DNA from: Candidatus Bathyarchaeota archaeon
GTDB taxonomy: Archaea; Thermoproteota; Bathyarchaeia; TCS64
Reading direction: 5' to 3'
Length of the DNA: 18,676 nucleotides
NCBI GenBank assembly: GCA_030669135.1
Contig: DAOVEE010000014.1
Span: 1-18,676, forward strand
The translations under genes were made by a program, and so were the position numbers. The notes below the pieces were generated by a model. It was not told the DNA's origin. It searched no databases and was given only the letters and a program-made list of their open reading frames with translations. Positions 1 to 5,464 of the stretch are shown one piece after another (the first letter of the stretch is position 1; every line of letters begins with the position of its first letter).

Positions 1-322
1 CGTTTCTTATTACGATTGGTGAGTCTTCTGTAGAGCAGTAGAATATTACTTTGTGGCCTTGTTCAAAGACGGATTTCCAGGTCGCCAAGAACTGGGCTTC
101 CTGTTCATCTAGAAGCGCGGCTGACGCGCCGAAGCTTACTGCGATTACTGACCCTTCTGGGAGGTCCACGATACTGTTATAATATGCCTTTACGGGTTCG
201 CTTACAACCACTGGCAAACCCAGTGGACTGATAAGAGGTATGAACATCCCTATGAGGCATAGCGCCCAGATGATCTGGTAGAATCTTGTTGCTTTCGCGA
301 GCCTCTCTTTTACTGTTGCCAT
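1..322 (-). CDS. Membrane-anchored protein of unknown function, C-terminus outside window
   Basis: The frame is open from ATG at 322 to the window edge (107 codons), so the C-terminus is missing. It begins 1 nt after the stop of the upstream membrane gene, so it is very probably the third gene of that operon. The N-terminus is basic (ATVKERLAKATR), followed by one hydrophobic segment at about residues 14-35, then a soluble region. That region reads as strand-helix-strand: an IAVSFGAS strand/turn, a helix around DEQEAQFLATWK, and a KVIFYC strand followed by TEDSPIVI. The order and spacing resemble part of the soluble domain of the DUF6754-like protein two genes upstream (FAMGQSGG, helix, RLIVHL, TESIPLI). 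This suggests a related Rossmann-like fold, but that is inference from reading only. No enzymatic motif is recognised. Confidence 0.75.
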   Translation of the reverse strand, partial: MATVKERLAKATRFYQIIWALCLIGMFIPLISPLGLPVVVSEPVKAYYNSIVDLPEGSVIAVSFGASAALLDEQEAQFLATWKSVFEQGHKVIFYCSTEDSPIVIRN

Positions 323-323
323 T

Positions 324-992
324 TTAGTCTACCTCCGTCGTCGTCTTCTCTTTGCCCCAGAGTGTCCTGATTCCAACCACAATGGCTCCCAGAGCTGCTG
401 CCATTACAGCTGCTCTGCCACCACCTACGTTGGGGACCAGCATTATCCACTCGCCAAAACCCGTTATTCCAGGTAGGTATACCTGGAAGAGCGGGATCTG
501 TCTAAGCGTATAGATGAGGCCTCCGAACATTAGCGCCGCTGCTTCGAGCCTGAACTGGAGCGCTCCTGAGGGATCTTTTGTGACTAGCCGCATGGTTCTG
601 ATGGCGCTGCTTGCCAGCGTGAAGAACATCACGGCGTAGATAGTTCCACCCACATTCTGGTATATGTGGAAGTATAGCCACTGGTAGGCATCGCTGCTGA
701 TGTTGCCTGGTACGACCAAAGCTGTTCCGAAGAATATTACGAAGAATACCAGCGGAACAACCAGGTATATCAAGTTGTTCAGGGTCTTGTTTCTTTGATA
801 GTTCATGTATTGGGCGTAGACCATGTAAATTAAGCCAAGACCGACGCTCGTCGCGCTTATAACAGGTATCCAACTTGTGAAGACGCCTTTAATTGTTTCA
901 AAGATATCAAGTGTCGTGAAGAATGCTAGCAGTATCACTATACCGATGAAGGATAGCACCGCTGTCGGGATTTCTCGTTTAAACATTGCCAT
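324..992 (-). CDS. Polytopic membrane protein of unknown function (DUF6754 cluster)
   Basis: A 222-residue protein, almost entirely hydrophobic, with about six likely membrane segments (roughly 10-28, 38-60, 73-94, 110-130, 150-167, 185-212). Short charged loops include YQRNKT and RLVTKDPSG, and the tail is charged (WGKEKTTTEVD). The start is well supported: GGAGGG at 1001-1006 lies 8 nt upstream of ATG 992 and overlaps the upstream gene's stop. The next gene starts 1 nt after its stop, so the three genes are probably co-transcribed and translated together. I do not recognise a transporter family. Its position next to a DUF6754-like protein suggests it is a membrane partner in the same complex. 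Confidence 0.85.
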   Translation of the reverse strand: MAMFKREIPTAVLSFIGIVILLAFFTTLDIFETIKGVFTSWIPVISATSVGLGLIYMVYAQYMNYQRNKTLNNLIYLVVPLVFFVIFFGTALVVPGNISSDAYQWLYFHIYQNVGGTIYAVMFFTLASSAIRTMRLVTKDPSGALQFRLEAAALMFGGLIYTLRQIPLFQVYLPGITGFGEWIMLVPNVGGGRAAVMAAALGAIVVGIRTLWGKEKTTTEVD

Positions 993-1005
993 GATTCATT
1001 CCCTC

Positions 1006-1791
1006 CTATAGGCTGAGCAGCGCGGCCACGTCAAGGCCGACCGCTGCCAGCAAGGTTCCAACAATCAGCAATATGTAGACGAAGAATTTTCCAACCTCTT
1101 CGATCAGGATGCCGCTAATCATTATCGGGTCTTCGGATACTTGAGCCGCGGCAGCGTAGATTTCCTCCCCGAGGAACACGTAGTCACACATCATTGCGAA
1201 TGCGTAGACCATGATCCATCTGCCTGTTCCGCCGACGTTCATGCCCCCCATGATGTGAGCCATCTCGAGACTGATGGGGCAGTCGCTGTAGAATATACCA
1301 ATACTCAGGTTTAGACCCACCCCCTCCTCAGCATAACTTGCGGTTACCCCTTGAGTCCAGGTCAAGGCTCCACGTCCATAGTACCTCATGTCGTCTCGGC
1401 GATACATCTCGGGTTTCCCGGCAAATCCGAAGCCTTCTCGGGCGGTTCCTTCGATCAGTGGAATGCTCTCTGTCTGGGAGGGCAAGTGTACTATCAGGCG
1501 GGCTCCGTGTTCTGCACAGAGGATGGTGATGTGTCTGAGGAATGCCAACGCGGTCAGCGTCATAGACACGAGGTTGCTGTAAAGCTGTCCCCCTGATTGA
1601 CCCATGGCGAAGTGTACGGGCTTGTCCTCTTCGACGGACTTCCCGACGCCCTCACGTATGGCGTCCAGAGCGGGTATGTGTCTGATGAATGGCTTCCAAG
1701 TAGGATCTTTCGTCTTTTCATAGAAGTAGTATGTCGCTACGATCATAACGATCATTAATAAGAGATCTAAATACGTTCCTGTTTTTATCAT
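1006..1791 (-). CDS. DUF6754-like membrane protein
   Basis: An N-terminal membrane segment (about residues 5-22) is followed by a soluble domain, roughly 55-185, and hydrophobic helices near the C-terminus (about 185-205 and 232-261). Within the soluble domain are MGQSGG, RLIVHLPSQTES and the stretch DYVFLGEEIYAAAAQVSEDP. These match my memory of the DUF6754 family (GEE-[IM]-[FY]-A pattern followed by a terminal helix). The family's function is unknown. I prefer ATG at 1791 over the upstream ATG at 1815. AGGAGAG (minus strand, 1798-1804) sits 6 nt before 1791, and the TATA-like box at 1832-1841 would start transcription near 1810. It is the first gene of the cluster. The gene is less GC-rich than the genes beyond 2.1 kb. 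Confidence 0.85.
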   Translation of the reverse strand: MIKTGTYLDLLLMIVMIVATYYFYEKTKDPTWKPFIRHIPALDAIREGVGKSVEEDKPVHFAMGQSGGQLYSNLVSMTLTALAFLRHITILCAEHGARLIVHLPSQTESIPLIEGTAREGFGFAGKPEMYRRDDMRYYGRGALTWTQGVTASYAEEGVGLNLSIGIFYSDCPISLEMAHIMGGMNVGGTGRWIMVYAFAMMCDYVFLGEEIYAAAAQVSEDPIMISGILIEEVGKFFVYILLIVGTLLAAVGLDVAALLSL

Positions 1792-1831
1792 CGCAATCTC
1801 TCCTGATTGCTGCATATCATTTAGGTGAAAC

Positions 1832-1841
1832 GTATTTAATA
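1832..1841 (-). promoter_or_regulatory. TATA-like box of the DUF6754 operon
   Basis: The minus strand reads TATTAAATAC. Its centre lies about 46 nt upstream of the preferred ATG (1791), which predicts a start near 1810 and a leader of about 20 nt that contains the AGGAGAG ribosome site. An A/T-rich tract (poly-A on the minus strand) lies just upstream. Confidence 0.55.
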
Positions 1842-1937
1842 CTTAGCAGTTTTACTTTTTTTTTAAACGTATGCACTATTATTAACCTCTTAAAACAGGA
1901 TGACCGGTTCCGATAATATGATTTGGGCGTGGTAAAT

Positions 1938-2063
1938 GTGTTAGGAATCTTCGCCTACAACTATGAAGAAGAATATTACATATCCACACATGTCGTTGCT
2001 ATACAGGAAAATTCTATATCCGTGCCACATGGAGTAAGCGTTTTTCGAGTGGAGTCTATCTAA
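1938..2063 (+). CDS. Possible small ORF in the 1816-2126 gap
   Basis: This gap otherwise holds only the promoter of the minus-strand operon and the T-tract ending the next gene. A 41-residue frame opens at GTG 1938 (an in-frame GTG also lies at 1929) and ends at TAA 2063. It encodes VLGIFAYNYEEEYYIS and then a mostly hydrophobic/polar mix. A weak TATA-like tract (TATTATT, 1878-1884) lies upstream and a run of T (2070-2074) downstream. There is no clear ribosome site and no family resemblance, so chance is quite possible. Confidence 0.2.
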   Translation: MLGIFAYNYEEEYYISTHVVAIQENSISVPHGVSVFRVESI

Positions 2064-2118
2064 ACGTCTATTTTTAATGAGGTTACCTCAAATCTCCGGC
2101 TCGCGGCTGGATTATGGG

Positions 2119-2124
2119 AAAAAA
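2119..2124 (-). terminator. T-tract after amidohydrolase 1
   Basis: On the minus strand CC-TTTTTT-CCC follows 2 nt after the TAA stop of the M20D gene. This is an archaeal-type oligo-T terminator without an obvious stem. Confidence 0.45.
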
Positions 2125-2126
2125 GG

Positions 2127-3581
2127 TTATTGTTTGGGGATCTTCTCCCAGTTCTCTCGAGCTATTTCTAGGGGCGGCTGGAGTCCCTCGGGAAGCGGCG
2201 TCTCGTAGGTTCGTCCCTTGAGCCGTTCCTCGTGCTCCTTCTTGAACGCGTAGCGTAGGTTCTCGTCTGTGAGTACATCTAAGGCGGCGCCGGCCATGGC
2301 CTTAGCTGCGAAGACCAGGCTCTTGTGACCGATGGTGCTGCCTGCGCAGGCGACGAAGGCCCAGCTGTGCCCAGGGGCGCCGAGGACGTTGCACGCGGTG
2401 CCGAACTCCAGTGTGGGGCAGACCCAGCTGACGTCGCCGACGTCGGTGCTGCCGGGGCTGGTCTCTCCCTCCCCCCACGGGTCCAGTATGTCGGTCATGA
2501 GGTCCACGTCCACGTACCTCTCCCAGTCTGGAACCTTGGCCTTGCGCATGGCGTTGACCTTGCTCTGTCTGCTGAACTGGCCGGCTATCTTGGCGGCGAA
2601 CCCCAGCTCCTCCTCGCTCCACTCGGGGGCGCCTACTTCCCTCATGTTCTTGACCACCAGGTCCGCGAGGCCCTTGCATGGAATCTTGTTGTAGAGGCCG
2701 TCGATGAACTGAACCTCCAGCTCGGTCTCCGTCATGAGGGCTGCGCCCTCGGCGATCTTGATGATCCTCTTGTATATCGGGTCCAGTTGACCCCGCTCAG
2801 GGGCCCTGATATAGTACCAGCTCCGGGCGTAGTCAGGCACAACGTTAGGCTGGCCGCCGCCCTCCTCGATGACGTAGTGGACCCTCGCCTCCTGGATGAC
2901 GTGCTCCCGTAGATAGTTGACTCCTATGTTCATCAGCTCTACCGCGTCCAGGGCGCTGCGCCCTATCTCGGGGTTCCCTGCGGCGTGGCTCGTTTTGCCG
3001 TAGTAGTGGAACCTGACGTCGTTGGTGGCGGTGCTGCTGCTCAGGCTGGCCACGTTCATGCTGCTGGGGTGGTGGCTCAGGCAGGCGTCCACGTCGTCGT
3101 AGAGGCCGTCCATGACCATGAAGACCTTGCCCCCGAAGTTCTCCTCCGCAGGGGTCCCGTGGAACCTGACGGTGCCCTTGAGGCCCTCCTTCTCCATGGC
3201 GTACCTGACGGCGATGGCGGCGGCCATGGCGGAGGCGCCGTGGACGTTGTGGCCGCACCCGTGGCCCATGCCGCCCGCCACGAGGGGCTCCTTTCGGGGC
3301 ACCACCTTGTTGCTGATGCCCGGCAGTGCGTCGTACTCTCCCTGGGTCGTGATCACGGGCTTCCCCGTCCCATACTCCGCGAGTATCGCGGTGGGCATCC
3401 CCGCGACCCCCAGCTTCACCTTGAAGCCGTGCTTCTTGAGCGTGTCCGCGATGAGCCTGCTGCTCTTGTCCTCGCAGAGCCCGTACTCAGCGTAGCCCCA
3501 GACCTTGTCGCTTATCTCGGTCAACTGGTCGTGGTGATCGTCTATCCACTTCCAAGCTGTCTCCTTGACCATAACCATCAT
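2127..3581 (-). CDS. M20D family amidohydrolase (AbgB-like), copy 1
   Basis: A 484-residue metal-dependent amidohydrolase of peptidase family M20, subfamily D, closest in character to AbgB (p-aminobenzoyl-glutamate hydrolase subunit B). Family members cleave amide bonds in small N-acylated or aminoacyl substrates in the cytoplasm. Visible motifs are GEYDALPGISNK (81-92), GHGCGHNVHG (106-115, with Cys109 and His111 as likely metal ligands), TPAEEN (143-148, general base/ligand Glu), LSHHP (169-172), KTSHAAGNPE (dimerisation-domain start) and APGHSW near the C-terminus. No signal peptide is present. It shares most of its sequence with the copy at 5461-6915. The start is uncertain: ATGs lie at 3581, 3578 and 3572, there is no ribosome site, and a weak TATA-like AGTTTTTAC (3602-3610) favours a leaderless start near 3581. 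The substrate cannot be told from sequence. Confidence 0.93.
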   Translation of the reverse strand: MMVMVKETAWKWIDDHHDQLTEISDKVWGYAEYGLCEDKSSRLIADTLKKHGFKVKLGVAGMPTAILAEYGTGKPVITTQGEYDALPGISNKVVPRKEPLVAGGMGHGCGHNVHGASAMAAAIAVRYAMEKEGLKGTVRFHGTPAEENFGGKVFMVMDGLYDDVDACLSHHPSSMNVASLSSSTATNDVRFHYYGKTSHAAGNPEIGRSALDAVELMNIGVNYLREHVIQEARVHYVIEEGGGQPNVVPDYARSWYYIRAPERGQLDPIYKRIIKIAEGAALMTETELEVQFIDGLYNKIPCKGLADLVVKNMREVGAPEWSEEELGFAAKIAGQFSRQSKVNAMRKAKVPDWERYVDVDLMTDILDPWGEGETSPGSTDVGDVSWVCPTLEFGTACNVLGAPGHSWAFVACAGSTIGHKSLVFAAKAMAGAALDVLTDENLRYAFKKEHEERLKGRTYETPLPEGLQPPLEIARENWEKIPKQ

Positions 3582-3630
3582 GATAAATTGGATGGACGAG
3601 TGTAAAAACTTGGTGAGGCACGATCAAACA

Positions 3631-3636
3631 ATATAT
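3631..3636 (+). promoter_or_regulatory. TATA-like box of the ferritin-like gene
   Basis: ATATAT (in CAATATATTCC) is centred about 25 nt before ATG 3658. This predicts a leaderless or nearly leaderless message and argues against the in-frame ATG at 3565, which lies inside the divergent amidohydrolase gene. Confidence 0.5.
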
Positions 3637-3657
3637 TCCCCCGGGCCAACGTTCTAC

Positions 3658-4134
3658 ATGGTTTCTATGCCCAAGCTCGTTGAACTGCTGAGGAAGCAGA
3701 AGGAGATAGAGGAGAGCCACGCCGAGAGGCTCGCGGAATCAATGGAGCAGCTGGGGCACCCCCTGATCAGGGCGCTGCTCGAGACCATACTCCACGACAG
3801 CAGGAAGCACGCCGCTGTCTGCCAGGCCCTCATCGACGTGGACGCCGGCTCGGTGCCGCTGAGGCTGGACGTTGACATGGGGTCCGCCGTGAGCCTCCAC
3901 CAAGACATAAAGCAGCACGTGGCTGTCGAAGCGGAGATGATCAAGCTGCTTGAGGAGATGGTGAGCCAGACACGGGACGACCGCGTCAAAGCGTTCCTAG
4001 GCTACCTGCTGGACGAGGAGCGGCGCCACCACTCCATGCTAAGCGGGATGAGCAACCTCATCGACAGGGACAGCGTCGCCATCGACGAGTACCTAGGCCT
4101 CTTCGAGAAGTACATGATAGTACCCCCTCAGTGA
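3658..4134 (+). CDS. Ferritin-like four-helix protein
   Basis: A 158-residue all-helical protein with the pattern of a ferritin-like bundle. Helix A holds KQKEIEESHAERL (Glu19, His21), helix B HDSRKHAAV (Asp47, His51), helix C HVAVEAEMIKLLEE (Glu91), and helix D LLDEERRHHSML (Glu120, Glu121, His124), where ExxH is typical of diiron sites. The ligand set is not a perfect canonical one, so metal binding is inferred. The frame is open back to ATG 3565, but that would overlap the divergent amidohydrolase. The TATA-like box at 3631-3636 supports ATG 3658 or 3667. It is transcribed alone, away from its neighbours. No specific substrate or partner can be named; an encapsulin cargo or rubrerythrin role is not shown. 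Confidence 0.75.
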   Translation: MVSMPKLVELLRKQKEIEESHAERLAESMEQLGHPLIRALLETILHDSRKHAAVCQALIDVDAGSVPLRLDVDMGSAVSLHQDIKQHVAVEAEMIKLLEEMVSQTRDDRVKAFLGYLLDEERRHHSMLSGMSNLIDRDSVAIDEYLGLFEKYMIVPPQ

Positions 4135-4153
4135 TATGTTTCAGGAGCCAAGG

Positions 4154-4238
4154 CGCAGCGGGTGGAATTCGAACCCACGACCCTGGGGAGGGACCAGTTC
4201 AATAGACTGGCGCGATAGTCCGACTCTGCCACCGCTGC
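4154..4238 (-). tRNA. Type II tRNA-like gene, Ser-like body, anticodon position reads ATT
   Basis: An 85-nt cloverleaf folds on the minus strand. The acceptor stem GCAGCGG/CCGCTGC has 7 bp, extendable outwards to 10 (GGTGCAGCGG with CCGCTGCGCC). The D arm has loop AGTCGGACTA (G18G19 present) but an A-C mismatch in its 3-bp stem. The anticodon stem CCAGT/ACTGG is perfect with loop CTATTGA. The long variable arm CCCT-CCCC-AGGG is class II. The T arm is GTGGG-TTCGAAT-TCCAC, with a G-T pair where G53-C61 is normal. The discriminator is G, as in serine tRNAs, and no CCA is encoded. The loop places ATT at 34-36, which is not a serine or leucine anticodon and is very unusual in archaea. It is either a degenerate tRNA or an unusual one. 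A TATA-like box at the right distance suggests it is transcribed. Confidence 0.6.
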
Positions 4239-4260
4239 ACCTTTTTGTCCACAACATTCT

Positions 4261-4268
4261 GATAAATC
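4261..4268 (-). promoter_or_regulatory. TATA-like box of the tRNA-like gene
   Basis: The minus strand reads CGATTTATCAG, centred about 26 nt upstream of the tRNA 5' end at 4238. This is the expected distance for an archaeal promoter with a start at or near the mature end. Confidence 0.45.
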
Positions 4269-4318
4269 GAAAATGTTCTGTCATGGCTTTCCTTACGGTA
4301 AAAATAAGGTGAGTTTGC

Positions 4319-4332
4319 GGTCCCTCCCCAGG
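4319..4332 (+). repeat. Inverted copy of the tRNA-like variable arm
   Basis: GGTCCCTCCCCAGG on the plus strand is identical to the tRNA-like gene's minus-strand sequence at 4182-4195, giving a 14-nt inverted repeat separated by 123 nt. A second shared block, CCAGTCT (4339-4345), also occurs in the tRNA anticodon stem. The order of the two blocks is swapped relative to the tRNA. The segment is itself bracketed by GGTGAG/CTCACC, which can pair. Confidence 0.6.
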
Positions 4333-4350
4333 ATTAAACCAGTCTCACCT

Positions 4351-4374
4351 GTGGAAAGACACATGTCTTTCCAC
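4351..4374. repeat. Perfect 11-bp inverted repeat with 2-nt spacer
   Basis: GTGGAAAGACA (4351-4361), spacer CA, then TGTCTTTCCAC (4364-4374). It could be a dimeric regulator site or a stem-loop; on the plus strand a TTTTT run follows about 13 nt later (4387-4391). No gene start lies close by on either strand, so its target is unclear. The rest of the 4240-4501 gap shows no further gene that I can support. Confidence 0.6.
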
Positions 4375-4485
4375 GATCATCCCTGATTTTTCACTGTATA
4401 TATGTGTTAGTATCTTTAAAGGAGATAATAACAGGACAAAGGCTAGATGGAGGAACCTAGAGCCCTAGGCTAGGCCGCTGCAATG

Positions 4486-4491
4486 AAAAAA
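4486..4491 (-). terminator. T-tract after the AspA/AstE-like gene
   Basis: On the minus strand TAG is followed 10 nt later by TTTTTT (in CCTCTTTTTTCAT), an archaeal-type oligo-T terminator. Confidence 0.45.
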
Positions 4492-4501
4492 GAGGCAGGA
4501 G

Positions 4502-5464
4502 CTACTTCAGGAAAGTTATGCTCGCCAGTAGCTCCCCGCAGTTCACCGAGTAGAAGCACCTCATCATGCCCACCACCCCGTCCTTGGGGGCCGTCACCGT
4601 TTGTCTGACCTCCCCGAAGAGGTCTGTGACCACCCCTAACACGTCCCCGACCTTCACCGCCTGATCCGTGGTGACCGCGGGCCGCCATATGCCTCCCTCC
4701 ACGGCCCTGAGCCTAGTGCTGCCTTTGCTTATCACCGGCTCAACCATCTCGGGCTTCCCCTCGATGACCCCAAAGTACCTGAGGACATTCATTATGCCCT
4801 CATGGTGGAACACTATTTCATCCTCCCTCACGGGGAAGGGTGTGCCTGACTCCGAGGTTATGCACGGGATGCCGAGCCTGCTCTGGGCGCACATGGTCAT
4901 CCCGGTGGGGCTCACCGGGAACAGGGTGATGAACCGGGTGGGGAAGCACCGGGCCATGTCCAGGGCCAACTTGTTGACCTCCTCGTCGTCCCCCTTTCCG
5001 GCTATGACGTAGTTGTGGATGTCCTCGTTGACGTCCCCACCGTGGCAGTCCATCAACGCGTCACACCTCTTGATGACGCCATCGTAGACCGTGTGGGCTA
5101 TCCGCTGGCTCAGGGTGCCCTCCTTGTCGCCGGGGAACACCCTGTTGAGGTTCATCTGGTCGAAGGGGCTGAGAAACATGGTCTTGTGCTCGAACTGGGG
5201 GCCGTTGAGGATTGGGACCGCTAGGACGGTGCCCCGCATCTTCTTGGGGTCCAGCTCCCGGATGATCCTTATGACCGCCTCTATGCTTGCGAACTCGGTG
5301 CCGTGGGTGCCGCCTATTATGCCGACGGTCTTTCCCTTCTCTGCGCCGTTGATGACGGCCAGGGGCATCCTGTAGGTGTTGACGCTGGTGGTGCCGGCGT
5401 CTAGGAACCCCTTGGCCTTCTCGCCGGGCGCAGCCGATATACCGCCTACGTTTACGGTGCTCAT
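4502..5464 (-). CDS. Aspartoacylase / succinylglutamate desuccinylase-like zinc deacylase
   Basis: A 320-residue member of the AspA/AstE zinc carboxypeptidase-like family (M14-related), whose members hydrolyse N-acyl groups from amino acids or similar small amides. The zinc site is visible: GGTHGTEFAS (His54, Glu57) and DCHGG (His141). The substrate-binding NLNRVFPGD (105-113) matches the family's (D/N)LNR motif, and SESG (204-207) supplies a candidate catalytic Glu205. A C-terminal beta domain follows (about 240-320). The start at ATG 5464 overlaps the TGA of the upstream M20D gene (ATGA), with AGGGG about 11 nt upstream. It is thus translationally coupled to that amidohydrolase, which suggests they act on the same or successive N-acyl substrates. 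The exact substrate is unknown. Confidence 0.9.
   Translation of the reverse strand: MSTVNVGGISAAPGEKAKGFLDAGTTSVNTYRMPLAVINGAEKGKTVGIIGGTHGTEFASIEAVIRIIRELDPKKMRGTVLAVPILNGPQFEHKTMFLSPFDQMNLNRVFPGDKEGTLSQRIAHTVYDGVIKRCDALMDCHGGDVNEDIHNYVIAGKGDDEEVNKLALDMARCFPTRFITLFPVSPTGMTMCAQSRLGIPCITSESGTPFPVREDEIVFHHEGIMNVLRYFGVIEGKPEMVEPVISKGSTRLRAVEGGIWRPAVTTDQAVKVGDVLGVVTDLFGEVRQTVTAPKDGVVGMMRCFYSVNCGELLASITFLK

Noticed and set aside
2325..3605. Long plus-strand frames antisense to the M20D genes (also around 5501-6951).
   Set aside because: They are shadows of GC-rich genes: composition is Ala/Val/Gly/His biased and the minus strand carries full active-site motifs.
4139..4282. A 47-codon minus-strand frame (starting MTEHFRFIRMLW) running through the tRNA-like gene.
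   Set aside because: The cloverleaf fold with tRNA-specific bases (A14, G18G19, TTCGA) explains the sequence better; the frame has no ribosome site and is probably open by chance.
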